This document shows, piece by piece, positions 54,529-63,440 of a DNA stretch of 64,000 nucleotides (positions are counted from its first letter, which is position 1; every line of letters starts with the position of its first letter). The notes beneath the pieces were generated by a model. It did not search any database, was not told the origin of the DNA, and saw nothing but the letters and a program-made list of their open reading frames with translations. Position numbers and translations under genes: made by a program. Source of the stretch: Verrucomicrobiota bacterium (GTDB lineage Bacteria > Verrucomicrobiota > Verrucomicrobiia > Verrucomicrobiales > Akkermansiaceae); contig JAFLEH010000006.1 of assembly GCA_017301995.1 (NCBI GenBank), positions 202,488 to 266,487 on the forward strand, written 5' to 3'.

Positions 54529-57381
54529 CTACCGGGTCAGCGCGGCATCCAGGTTGAGCAGCGTGTTGGCGGTGAGGGTGAGCGCGGCCTCATCCGGGGT
54601 GGGGCCGAGCTTGGCGGCGAGGTCCGGTTGGGCGCGATAGTCGGTTAGGGCGGCGGAATGCAGCGCGGCCAGTTCCTCGATCACCGCGGGGGTGGCGGTC
54701 TGCTGGGTGGTGAGGAGATAGCCGAACGCCAGCCGGGCGGCGAGGTCGGGAGAGTGCGCGGCCATGCGTTTGGCGAGCGCCTGGGCGGCCTCGATGTGGG
54801 CGGGATCGTTGAGGGTGACCAGCGCCTGGAGCGGCGTATTGGTGGCGATCCGGCGGGCGGTGCAGAGATCGCGCGTCGGGGCGTCGAAGGTGAGGAATCC
54901 CGGGAATCCGCTGGTGCGCTTGTGATAGGTGTAGATCCCGCGGCGGAAACGGTCCTCGCCTTTCGATTCGTTCCACGCGGCGCCGCTATAGACCGAGTTC
55001 CAGACCCCGGCGGGTTGCGGTGGGAACACCGGCGGGCCGAATGCCTTTTGCGAGAGCAATCCGGCGGCGGCGAGCGCCTGATCGCGCACCATTTCCGCGC
55101 CGAGGCGGTTGCGCGGTCCACGGGCTAACAGCCGGTTTCGGGGATCGCGCGCGGCGAGGTCCGGCGCGGTGTTGGAGGCCTGCCGATAGGTGGACGAGAG
55201 CACGGTTTCGCGGAGAAACGACTTCACGGACCAGCGGTGCTGATTCTGGAGGCTGAGCGCCAGCCAATCCAAAAGCTCCGGATGGCTCGGCGGGGTGCCG
55301 GAGGTGCCGAAGTCCTCCATTGTTTCCACAATCCCGGTGCCGAACAGCTCGCCCCACAGGCGGTTGGCGAGCACCCGTGCCGTCAGTGGGTTTTCCGGGC
55401 CCACCATCCACTTGGCCATCGCCAGACGGTCGGGAACGGCGGACTTGTTGGACGGCGAAAACAACGCGGGCAGGCCGGGTTCCACCGCGGTTTCCTTGGC
55501 GGTGCGGTTGCCGCGGGCGAACACGCGGGTCTCGCGGCGTCCGCCGGTCGGGCGTTCTTCGATCACCGGTACCCTCGCGGCGGGAATGGCGCGGAGTTTT
55601 CCGCTTAGGTCGGCGTGCCGCTGCCACGCGGCGGTCCGCTCCGGTTGTTGAATCAGGCTGGTCCACGCCGGGTTTGCGGATAGATCGAGCGCGAACCGCC
55701 GCAGCGGGGTCGCCTGGTTGCCGGTGGTGGCGGCTCCCTGTTTGATCGTGAACCGCAGTTTCGCGCCTGGCACCGGAGCCACGGCCTGCGCGGGCACCAA
55801 TACGAACCACCGCGGACCGTGCAGTTTCGGGAAATCCCCCATCCCTCCGCCGCCGCGGATCGCGGTGATCGGATCGTAGGGGCCCGCCAGGTGGTCCGCG
55901 AAGACCTCCTGCAGCGCAACCGGCGTGGCGGCACCGGCCGGGTCCAACATTTCGATCTGAACCGAAGACGCGAAGGATCCGCGCTCGGGCCATTTTTTCG
56001 GGTCTTCGCTGTCGGGCAGGATGCGCAGCCGCAGGGCGGTGAATGCGGCCGCCGGGGCGGAAAAGACATGGGTGGCACCCACCGGCAGCGTGCCCTCGGC
56101 GCGGATCTCGCCGTTGGATAGGGTGAGCTTGCCGTGGCTCGGCTTGAACTCGTCCGGAACGAGCGGTTTCCAATCGCCGGTCTCCAGCGCGAGCTTGCGG
56201 CCGGGCGAGTTGATTTCCTCCCGCAACGCGGCGGCGTCTTTTGTCAGATTGGCGGCCTCGTCGCGTTTCGCCGGGTCGTTGGCCACCGGAAATGTCGGAG
56301 AATCGTCGTCGAGATCGCAGTCCTCGGTGTTGTTGAAATAGGCGTAGAACCGATAGTATTCGTCGTGCGCGATGGGGTCGTAGGGATGGGCGTGGCACTG
56401 GACGCAGCCGAAAGTGGTGGCCTGCCATGCGGTCCAGGTGGTGTTCACCCTATCCACCACGGCGGCGACGCGGAATTCCTCGTCATCCGTGCCGCCTTCG
56501 GTATTGTTCTGGGTGTTGCGGTGGAACGCCGTGGCAAGCCGCTGGTCGGCCGTGGGCGAGGGGAGCAGATCGCCGGCGAGTTGTTCGATGGTGAAACGGT
56601 CGAAGGGCAGGTCGCTGTTGAACGCGCGGATCACCCAGTCGCGATACGGCCAGATGGTGCGGCCGGGGTCTTTCTCGAATCCGTAGGTGTCCGAATAGCG
56701 GGCGAGGTCCAGCCACATCGCCGCCCAGCGCTCGCCGAAATGCGGTGAGGCCAGCAGCCGTTCGACCGTCCGGGCGCGGGCGGCCTTCGGGTCGGCGGCG
56801 AAATCGGCGGCGAACTCGGCGAGTTCCTCCGGCGACGGCGGCAGACCGGTCAGATCGAAGGAAACCCGGCGAAGCCAGACCGACGGCGGTGCCTCGGGGG
56901 CGGGCTTGAGTCCCTCGCGGTCGAGCCTGGCCAAGATGTAATGATCCAACGGCGATGACGGCCATGCGGCGTTCGAAACCTGAGGCGGCGGCGTTTCCTT
57001 GGGGACGATGAACGCCCAGTGCTCCTGCCATTCCGCTCCCTGGCCGATCCATTTTTCCAACAACGCGATCTGCGAGGCATCGAGCGGGGGACCATGCTTC
57101 GCCGGGGGCATCACGTCGCCGGGATCGGTGGCCTTGATGCGACGGATCATTTCCGATTCCGACGGTTTGCCCGGCGTGATCGCGCGCTGGCCGGATTTTC
57201 CGGTGCCGAGCGCCTTTTCCCGATAGATGAACGAGATGCCGCCCGCTGCCTTCACTCCGCCGTGGCAGGCGGTGCAGTTTTTCGTGAGAATCGGGCGGAC
57301 GTCGCGGTTGTAGCTAACCGGCTCCTCCGCAAGCGAGGGAAGGGCGGAAAACAAAGCAATGGACGTAAGACGAAAGATCAT
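54529..57381 (-). CDS. PSD1-type DUF1549/DUF1553 protein with cytochrome c motif
   Basis: A 950-residue exported protein, signal peptide MIFRLTSIALFSALPSLA. A PSCyt1 domain with a single heme motif CTACH (Cys36, Cys39, His40) comes first. DUF1549 follows (SFDLTGLPPSPEELAEF, WAAMWLDLARYSDTYGFEKD), then a central insertion, then DUF1553 (LTARVLANRLWGELFGTGIVET, HPELLDWLA, SVKSFLRETVLSSTYRQAS). This family is abundant in Planctomycetes and Verrucomicrobia and is usually paired with a DUF1501 sulfatase-like protein, which is not found here. Function is unproven; degradation of sulfated polysaccharides is often suggested. Confidence 0.93.
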   Translation of the reverse strand: MIFRLTSIALFSALPSLAEEPVSYNRDVRPILTKNCTACHGGVKAAGGISFIYREKALGTGKSGQRAITPGKPSESEMIRRIKATDPGDVMPPAKHGPPLDASQIALLEKWIGQGAEWQEHWAFIVPKETPPPQVSNAAWPSSPLDHYILARLDREGLKPAPEAPPSVWLRRVSFDLTGLPPSPEELAEFAADFAADPKAARARTVERLLASPHFGERWAAMWLDLARYSDTYGFEKDPGRTIWPYRDWVIRAFNSDLPFDRFTIEQLAGDLLPSPTADQRLATAFHRNTQNNTEGGTDDEEFRVAAVVDRVNTTWTAWQATTFGCVQCHAHPYDPIAHDEYYRFYAYFNNTEDCDLDDDSPTFPVANDPAKRDEAANLTKDAAALREEINSPGRKLALETGDWKPLVPDEFKPSHGKLTLSNGEIRAEGTLPVGATHVFSAPAAAFTALRLRILPDSEDPKKWPERGSFASSVQIEMLDPAGAATPVALQEVFADHLAGPYDPITAIRGGGGMGDFPKLHGPRWFVLVPAQAVAPVPGAKLRFTIKQGAATTGNQATPLRRFALDLSANPAWTSLIQQPERTAAWQRHADLSGKLRAIPAARVPVIEERPTGGRRETRVFARGNRTAKETAVEPGLPALFSPSNKSAVPDRLAMAKWMVGPENPLTARVLANRLWGELFGTGIVETMEDFGTSGTPPSHPELLDWLALSLQNQHRWSVKSFLRETVLSSTYRQASNTAPDLAARDPRNRLLARGPRNRLGAEMVRDQALAAAGLLSQKAFGPPVFPPQPAGVWNSVYSGAAWNESKGEDRFRRGIYTYHKRTSGFPGFLTFDAPTRDLCTARRIATNTPLQALVTLNDPAHIEAAQALAKRMAAHSPDLAARLAFGYLLTTQQTATPAVIEELAALHSAALTDYRAQPDLAAKLGPTPDEAALTLTANTLLNLDAALTR

Positions 57382-57693
57382 TCGTGAATCATACGCGCAG
57401 CAGACCGGATCTCTTGCGGAAGGATTGCGCCGAAAGGGGAGTGGGCTCGGGAGACTCGTCCGCACGGATGGGCGCGGGTAGCGCGTTCCGGCAGAGGTGG
57501 CGCGCTCTCGCCGAGAGCGCATGAGAATGAACCCGCGAATGACCGACCGCGAAGCGCCACCCATTCTCACCTCATTCGCATGCGGCCCCGGCGGTGCCGC
57601 GCTACCTTTGCGGCCCCGGCGGTGCCGCGCTACCTTTCATTCGCTCTCCCAAAGGTGGCGCCGCCTCGATGCTATTGGGAGGATTTGGCCGAT
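57382..57693. repeat. Intergenic stretch with 28-bp tandem duplication
   Basis: No gene. A 28-base unit, beginning TGCGGCCCCGGCGGTGCCGC, is exactly duplicated at 57581-57608 and 57609-57636. Upstream, GGTAGCGCG near 57478 can pair with the CGCGCTACC in the unit. GCGCTCT and AGAGCGC near 57501-57520 form a 7-bp hairpin without a T-run. Confidence 0.75.
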
Positions 57694-59016
57694 TCAATGG
57701 GTGAGTTTCGTCTCCAGGGATTCGAGGGCGAGTCCTTTCGTTTCCGGCATCATGAACGCCACCCACAGCAGTTGGAGGACCATCATGCCGGTGAAGATCA
57801 GGAAAATGTAGCCCGCGGGCATGGCTTCCACCATCGGCCGGAATGCCAGTGTCAGACCCGCTGCGAAAACCCAGTGGGTGGCGCTGCCCAGCGATTGTCC
57901 CATGGCCCGGAAGCGGTTCGGAAAGATCTCCGCGATGAACACCCAGATCACCGCGCCCTGGCCGACCGCGTGGGCGGCGATGAACGCGAAAATGCACGCG
58001 GGCACAATCGCGAAATGTTCGGTGAAAAACGCCCACGAACACAAACCTAACGAAAGAATGTATCCGAACGATCCGACGAACAGCAGGGTCCGCCGCCCGA
58101 GACGGTCGATCAGCCACAAGCCGACAAACGTGAAAACCAGATTGGTCACACCGATGCCCACCGACTGCAACAGCGCTGCCTGTTCCCCGAGTCCGGTCAT
58201 TTTGAAAATGCGCGGAGCGAAGTACAGGATCGCGTTGATCCCGGAGAGTTGGTTGAAGAACGCGATGAGAAACGCGAGCAGGATCGGCACACGCAGGTTG
58301 GAACTCCAGAAGCCGTGGACTTTCTCCTCGCGATTGGCGGAGGCTTCGATCGAATCGGCCAGAGCCCCGATTTCATCCGATGTCAGGTTGGGGTTGACCT
58401 TGCGGAGCACATCGATTCCGGCCTCGCGGTCGCGGAGTCTGCCGATCAGCCAGCGCGGGCTTTCCGGGAGGAAGAGGCAGCACGCCGTGTAGATCAGCGA
58501 CGGCACCGCCATCACTCCGAGCATCCAGCGCCAGGCGTTTTCACCCATGTGCTTTCCAATCAGATAGTTTGATAGAAACGCCACCAGAATACCGAAAACG
58601 ATGTTGAATTGGAACATCCCCGCCAGGCGGCCGCGCTGCGCCGGAGGGGCAATCTCCGAGATGAACAGCGGCGATGCGACGGTCGAGATGCCGATTCCCA
58701 ACCCGCCGAGAAACCGGGCGATGATGAACGGCACCACGCTGCCCGCGAGGGCCGACCAAACCGATGAAATCAGATAGAGCGCGCCGATCCAGATCAGGGT
58801 TTTGCGGCGGCCCAGCCGGTCGGTGGGAAATCCTCCGACCAATGATCCCAGGACGGTGCCCCAGAGCGCGCCCGAAATGGCGAGGCCGTGAAGAAACGGA
58901 CTGAGACCCCACAGCGACTCGATGCGTTCCTCCGCGCCGGAGATCACCACGGTGTCGAATCCGAAGAGAAACCCGGCCAGAGCCGAGGTGATGGACCAGA
59001 ATACGAGTTTGTTCAT
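57694..59016 (-). CDS. MFS sugar porter (fructokinase operon)
   Basis: A 440-residue, 12-helix XylE/GLUT-type sugar:proton symporter. Motifs are FGFDTVVISGA in helix 1, GFPTDRLGRRK, RFLGGLGIGISTVA, PESPRWLIG, QLSGINAILYFAPRIF in helix 7, and MPETKGLALE at the end. Its ATG overlaps the stop of the PfkB gene by four bases, so kinase and porter are translationally linked. Fructose is a natural guess for the substrate. It is clearly different from the porter at 39419. Confidence 0.9.
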   Translation of the reverse strand: MNKLVFWSITSALAGFLFGFDTVVISGAEERIESLWGLSPFLHGLAISGALWGTVLGSLVGGFPTDRLGRRKTLIWIGALYLISSVWSALAGSVVPFIIARFLGGLGIGISTVASPLFISEIAPPAQRGRLAGMFQFNIVFGILVAFLSNYLIGKHMGENAWRWMLGVMAVPSLIYTACCLFLPESPRWLIGRLRDREAGIDVLRKVNPNLTSDEIGALADSIEASANREEKVHGFWSSNLRVPILLAFLIAFFNQLSGINAILYFAPRIFKMTGLGEQAALLQSVGIGVTNLVFTFVGLWLIDRLGRRTLLFVGSFGYILSLGLCSWAFFTEHFAIVPACIFAFIAAHAVGQGAVIWVFIAEIFPNRFRAMGQSLGSATHWVFAAGLTLAFRPMVEAMPAGYIFLIFTGMMVLQLLWVAFMMPETKGLALESLETKLTH

Positions 59017-59921
59017 GGATGGGTTGGTGAGTTGGGAATGCGGATGAATCGTTCGCGGAAAACCGGCGGAAGGAGAGGAACGGCACCGTCGCGCGAACAC
59101 ACGAACGCCGCGATTTCGCTCGCGGTGGCGGAAATTTCATCGAGCGGCCATCCCAACAGGAGCCCGAGTGTCACCGCGCAGGTGAATGAGTCTCCGGCTC
59201 CCACAGTGTCCCTAACCTCCGTGGGCACGCCGGGATGATCGCACCAGGCCGATCCGTCGGTTAGGAGACTGCCGTCCGCGCCGCGGGTATAGACCGCCGC
59301 GCGCAGGCCGTAGCGGGAAACCAGCGCGGCGAGTTGGTCGCGGACGTCTCCGGTTAGGCCGAGCAGGCCCGCCACCACGGGCAATTCGGAATCGCTCAGC
59401 TTGCACACGTTGGCGAGCGCCAGCGACGATTCGATGATTCCATGGTCAAAGTAATGCTGGCGCAGGTTCACATCGAAGACCCGCAACGCCGCGGGCGGAG
59501 TGGCGGCCACCAGTTTGCGGATCGCCTCGCGCGATGCCGCGGACCGCTGGCCAAGCGTGCCAAAGCACACCGCGTCGGCGTTGGCGGCCATCGCCAGCAG
59601 TTCAGGCGTGGCTTCCAGAAAATCCCAAGCCGCATCCTCCGTGATCGTGAAATGCGGCTGCCCATCGGCCCCGAGCGCGACTTCGGCGGTGCCGGTGGGG
59701 TGATCCGGATCCAACGAGACGCCGCGGAGATCGGGGCCGCCGTTTTGCAACTGCGCAAGCATCGCCCTGCCGGATGCGGCGTTGCCCACGCGGCTGATGA
59801 TTGCGGCATCGGCGCCGAGCGACTTCGCGTGGCCGGCGAAATTGGCCGGAGCCCCGCCGATCCGCGGGCCGGAGGGCAGCACGTCCCACAGCAACTCACC
59901 AATTCCGAGGACGGTTGCCAT
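59013..59921 (-). CDS. PfkB-family carbohydrate kinase, probably fructokinase
   Basis: A 302-residue ribokinase-superfamily enzyme that phosphorylates a sugar with ATP in the cytoplasm. The start MATVLGIGELLWDVLP with GGAPANFAGHAKSLGA is the fructokinase-type PfkB opening. The second signature DTVGAGDSFTCAV holds the catalytic Asp, near residue 250. It overlaps the sugar porter by four bases. With ManA at 49 kb, mannose and fructose would both end as fructose-6-P, if this kinase accepts them. Confidence 0.88.
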   Translation of the reverse strand: MATVLGIGELLWDVLPSGPRIGGAPANFAGHAKSLGADAAIISRVGNAASGRAMLAQLQNGGPDLRGVSLDPDHPTGTAEVALGADGQPHFTITEDAAWDFLEATPELLAMAANADAVCFGTLGQRSAASREAIRKLVAATPPAALRVFDVNLRQHYFDHGIIESSLALANVCKLSDSELPVVAGLLGLTGDVRDQLAALVSRYGLRAAVYTRGADGSLLTDGSAWCDHPGVPTEVRDTVGAGDSFTCAVTLGLLLGWPLDEISATASEIAAFVCSRDGAVPLLPPVFRERFIRIPNSPTHP

Positions 59922-60261
59922 GCTATGCGGAAATGGGGGATGTGGACACCCTTGGGTTTGATGGAAACGCCGCCGTCTGCGTGGCACACGGGTAGTCGGT
60001 CCGGGTTCTGTCGGATAAAATGGCCATTTCTGGTGCCGTTGAGAAACACCTTTCGCTCCTTCGGGTCAACGAAAAACCGAGGCCAAAGCGGCGATTCCGG
60101 GTACCGGACCTTCCGGATGGAGGACACCACCGAACTTGCGCCTTGAAACCAAGCCCCGTATCGCTGACCTTGTCCCCGCCGCCCCTCATTTTCAGCATCT
60201 CAGAGTCTGCGCATCTCAGCATTTCAGCATTTCAGAATTTCAGAATTTCAGCATTTACCCC
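59922..60261. repeat. leuA upstream region with 8-base tandem repeats
   Basis: No gene is supported, though the leuA frame stays open from 60136. From about 60205 to 60255 an 8-base unit, TCAGCATT or TCAGAATT, repeats at least five times, preceded by degenerate copies. It ends near the ATG at 60262. Further upstream (60010-60120) is unremarkable. Confidence 0.65.
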
Positions 60262-61944
60262 ATGAACCCCGCCTCACTCATCAAATACCGGCCGTTTCCC
60301 GCGGTCGATCTGCCGGACCGTACCTGGCCGGACCGCACGATCACCCAAGCTCCCGTTTGGTGTTCGGTGGATCTCCGTGATGGCAATCAGGCGCTCCCGC
60401 AGCCGATGTCGGTGGAGGAAAAGCTGGAGTTCTTCGATGTGCTGTGCCAGGTCGGCTTCAAGCAGATCGAGGTCGGGTTTCCCTCCGCGGCGGACACCGA
60501 GTTCAATTTCCTGCGCCGTTTGATCGATGAAAACCGCATCCCCGATGATGTCACCGTGCAGATTCTGGTACAAACCCGCGAGCACCTGATCCGCCGGTCG
60601 TTCGAGGCCATCGCGGGGGCCAAGCGGGCGATCGTCCATATCTACAACTCGACCTCGCCGTTGCAGCGCCGGGTGACCTTTGGCAACGCCTCGCGCGAGG
60701 AGATCCGCGACATCGCCATCGCCGGCGCGCAATTGGTTAGGGAACTGGTGCCGTCCGTCCCGCAGACCGAGGTGATCCTGCAGTATTCGCCGGAATCGTT
60801 TTCCGATACCGAGTTGGATTTCGCGCTCGAATGCTGCAACGCGGTGATCGACGTGTGGGAACCCACTCCCGAACGGAAAATGATCGTCAACCTGCCGGAT
60901 ACGGTGCAATGGACCACTCCCAACATCCACGCCGACATGATCGAGTGGATGGGCCGGCATTTGAAACGCCGCGACTCGCTGCTGATCTCGCTGCACACCC
61001 ACAACGACCGCGGCACCGGGGTGGCGGCCACCGAACTCGGCCTCATGGCGGGAGCGGACCGCGTGGAGGGCACGCTCTTCGGCAACGGCGAGCGCACCGG
61101 CAATCTCGACATCGTCACCGTGGCGCTCAACATGAACAGCCACGGCATTCCAACAGGGTTGGATTTCTCCGACCTGCCGGCGATCCGGTCGGTCTATGAG
61201 CGCGTGACCCGCCTCAATGTGCCCGAACGCCAGCCCTATGCGGGCGAACTGGTGTTCACCGCGTTTTCCGGATCCCATCAGGATGCGATCAAAAAAGGTT
61301 TGGACCGCCGCGAAAAGGAAATGGCCGCCGATCCTTCCGTGCCGTGGGGCGTGCCTTATCTAACCATAGATCCGCAGGACATCGGCCGGTCCTACGAGGC
61401 GATTATCCGGATCAACTCGCAGTCCGGCAAGGGCGGCGTGGCCTATGTGCTCGACCGCGAGCACGGATTCGATCTGCCGAAAACCATGCACCCGCAGGTC
61501 GGAAAACGGATCTACGACCTGGCGGATAGCCTCGGCCGGGAACTCACCACCGACGAAATCCGCGACGCGTTCTTCCGCGAATTCGTCAATCTGACCAGCC
61601 CGCTCGATGTGGTGGATTACGAGCTGAGCCACCACACCACCGAGCGCGGTCGCGTGTTGTGCAAGGCGCTCATTCTCCTGCGCGGCGATCAGCTTTCCTG
61701 CGAGGGACTCGGCAATGGACCTATCAATTCGTTCGTCCAGGCGCTGGAGAACATCGGCATCAAGGATTTCAAGGTGACCGACTACCGCTCGCACGCGGTG
61801 CGCGGCGGTTCGGACGCCAGCGCCGCGGCCTACGTGCAGGTCCAGCATGCCGACGGCCGCCTGCTCTGGGGCGCCGGGGTGGATCCCTCCATCGAAATGG
61901 CCGGCCTCAAGGCGTTGGTCACCGCGTGGAACCTGCTGCGGTGA
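60262..61944 (+). CDS. leuA: 2-isopropylmalate synthase
   Basis: Condenses 2-ketoisovalerate with acetyl-CoA, the first committed step of leucine synthesis. The 560-residue protein is the long (LeuA type 2) form. The TIM-barrel signature VDLRDGNQALPQP with the metal Asp is near residue 38. HTHNDRGTGVAATELGLMAGADRVEGTLFGNGERTGN-type metal and substrate residues lie near 250-285 (HTHNDRGTG is the key part). A C-terminal LeuA dimer/regulatory domain (about 430-560) should mediate leucine feedback. The ATG at 60262 gives the standard MNPASLIKYRPFP. The leader contains 8-base repeats rather than a recognisable leucine attenuator. Confidence 0.95.
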   Translation: MNPASLIKYRPFPAVDLPDRTWPDRTITQAPVWCSVDLRDGNQALPQPMSVEEKLEFFDVLCQVGFKQIEVGFPSAADTEFNFLRRLIDENRIPDDVTVQILVQTREHLIRRSFEAIAGAKRAIVHIYNSTSPLQRRVTFGNASREEIRDIAIAGAQLVRELVPSVPQTEVILQYSPESFSDTELDFALECCNAVIDVWEPTPERKMIVNLPDTVQWTTPNIHADMIEWMGRHLKRRDSLLISLHTHNDRGTGVAATELGLMAGADRVEGTLFGNGERTGNLDIVTVALNMNSHGIPTGLDFSDLPAIRSVYERVTRLNVPERQPYAGELVFTAFSGSHQDAIKKGLDRREKEMAADPSVPWGVPYLTIDPQDIGRSYEAIIRINSQSGKGGVAYVLDREHGFDLPKTMHPQVGKRIYDLADSLGRELTTDEIRDAFFREFVNLTSPLDVVDYELSHHTTERGRVLCKALILLRGDQLSCEGLGNGPINSFVQALENIGIKDFKVTDYRSHAVRGGSDASAAAYVQVQHADGRLLWGAGVDPSIEMAGLKALVTAWNLLR

Positions 61945-62449
61945 TCGCCCTCTGGCTGGCCCGCCGCACCCCGTAGCCGCGCTGCCGCTCCCGTAGCCGA
62001 GCCGCGCTCGTGAGAGCGTGGCCTCCCCGTGGCTGGGCGAGCCTCGCCCCATCTCAAGGAGCGTGGGCGTCCCCGCCCACATCACCGCGGATCAACCTCT
62101 CCCCCCAACCGAAAAGATTCACCGCCAAGCCGCCAAGATCGCCAAGGGGATCGAAGATCGTGGATGGTGGATCGTAGCCGCGCTCGTGAGAGCGTGGCCT
62201 CCCCAGGCTCCCGCTCGCCGAAGAGATTCACCGCCAAGCCGCCAAGATCGCGAAGGAGGTTTCTTCTCTTGTCTCTTGTCTCTTGATTCTGGTCTCTCCT
62301 CCAGCCGCGCTCGTGAGAGCGTGGCCTCCCAGGCTCCCGCTTGTCGAAGAGATTCACCGACAAGCCGCCAAGATCGCGAAGGGGACGGAAGGGTCGGAGA
62401 TGGAAGGCGCTGTGGTGCGGCCGCCGAGCATCACTCCCCGCAGGAAAAA

Positions 62450-62765
62450 ATCAAGTCCCGACGCGTCGGGACCGAATTACCGGCACCGGTGACATGTGTT
62501 CCGGCCGGTGGAAATTCGATCCGGACGCGCCGGGACCGAATTCCGAGGGCATTGACATGACTCCCGACCGCTCATAATTCAGTCCCGGTCGGCTCGGACC
62601 GAATTATTTCCCGTCGGAAGACGCTTCCGGGCCGAAATAATTCGGTCCCGCCGCGTCCGGATCGAATACTTTCCGGTCGGACGACTCTTCCGAGGCATGA
62701 TAATTCGATCCCATCGCGAGCGGCTCGAATTATTTCCCGTTTGGAAACGTGTAGATCGGCTCGGA
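62450..62765. repeat. 63-nt-period array of inverted-repeat units
   Basis: Five degenerate units begin at about 62453, 62513, 62576, 62639 and 62702 (spacing 60, then 63, 63, 63). Each starts AATTC-G-TCCC and contains the inverse GGGACCGAATT. GGACCGAATTATTTC at 62596-62610 pairs perfectly over 15 bases with GAAATAATTCGGTCC at 62634-62648, enclosing a second stem GGAAG/CTTCC. On the minus strand the period keeps frame as a 21-residue repeat around DRII..RK, with stops in some frames. Confidence 0.75.
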
Positions 62766-63328
62766 AAAGACGAAAACCTGGCCGGAAAGCTCTTCCATCC
62801 GGCCAGATCATGCACGGATCTTCTTTTCCGCCATGGAACCCTGCGCCGGACAATTCCAAATCACTCCGGTATGCCGGGAACGGATCTCCGCCCCGATCAA
62901 CTTCCCGCCGGATGCGCCGACGCCTACGCCGGAAAAGGTTCACCGCCAAGCCGCGGAGATCGCCAAGGGGATCGAAGATCGTGGATCGAAGATGGAAGGC
63001 GCACTCCCCGTAGCCGCGCTCGTGAGAGCGTGGCCTCCCCAGGCTCACCCCAACCGGAAAATTTCACCGCCAAGACGCGAAGATCGCGAAGGGGATGGAG
63101 AATAGAAGATGGTGGATGGGAAAGCCCCGTAGCCGCGCTCGTCGGAGCGTGGCTCCTCCGTGGCTGGGCGCGTCTCGCCCCAGTCCGTTGCCGGCGCGTC
63201 TCGCGCCGGCATTCCAAGCTCCCCCCAGCCGGAAAATTCCACCGCCAAGACGCCAACGAGACCGAAGACGAAAAAGCGCCCCGCTCCCCTAATAACCAAT
63301 AACAAATAACCAATAACCCAATTCCCCC

Positions 63329-63356
63329 TTGACACCCGCTCCGGGTTTGCTAGGAA
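63329..63356 (+). promoter_or_regulatory. Promoter-like sequence before a truncated reading frame
   Basis: TTGACA at 63329-63334, a 16-base spacer and TAGGAA at 63351-63356, ten bases before an ATG at 63367. It follows directly after a module D repeat. Confidence 0.4.
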
Positions 63357-63366
63357 ACCGTCATCC

Positions 63367-63440
63367 ATGAGCAACCCACCGATGGTTTTCCGTCCGTCCG
63401 ACCGGAATCGACCAAGGGCGGCAGCTTGCCCGCCGCTCCC
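63367..63440 (+). pseudogene. Possible gene start interrupted by repeat cassettes
   Basis: After a promoter-like sequence, ATG at 63367 reads MSNPPMVFRPSDRNRPR and then runs straight into repeat module A at 63441. The continuing frame is made only of repeat modules. The simplest reading is the 5' remnant of a gene displaced by repeat insertion or recombination, but a chance ORF is possible. Confidence 0.3.

Noticed and set aside
60136..60261. Leucine attenuator peptide or N-terminal extension of LeuA
   Set aside because: No run of Leu codons, and the frame passes through 8-base repeats; LeuA homology starts at 60262.
62572..63048. Minus-strand protein with 21-residue repeats
   Set aside because: The frame is open only because the DNA period is 63 bases; other frames show similar repeats, the composition is Arg-rich and no start signal is visible.
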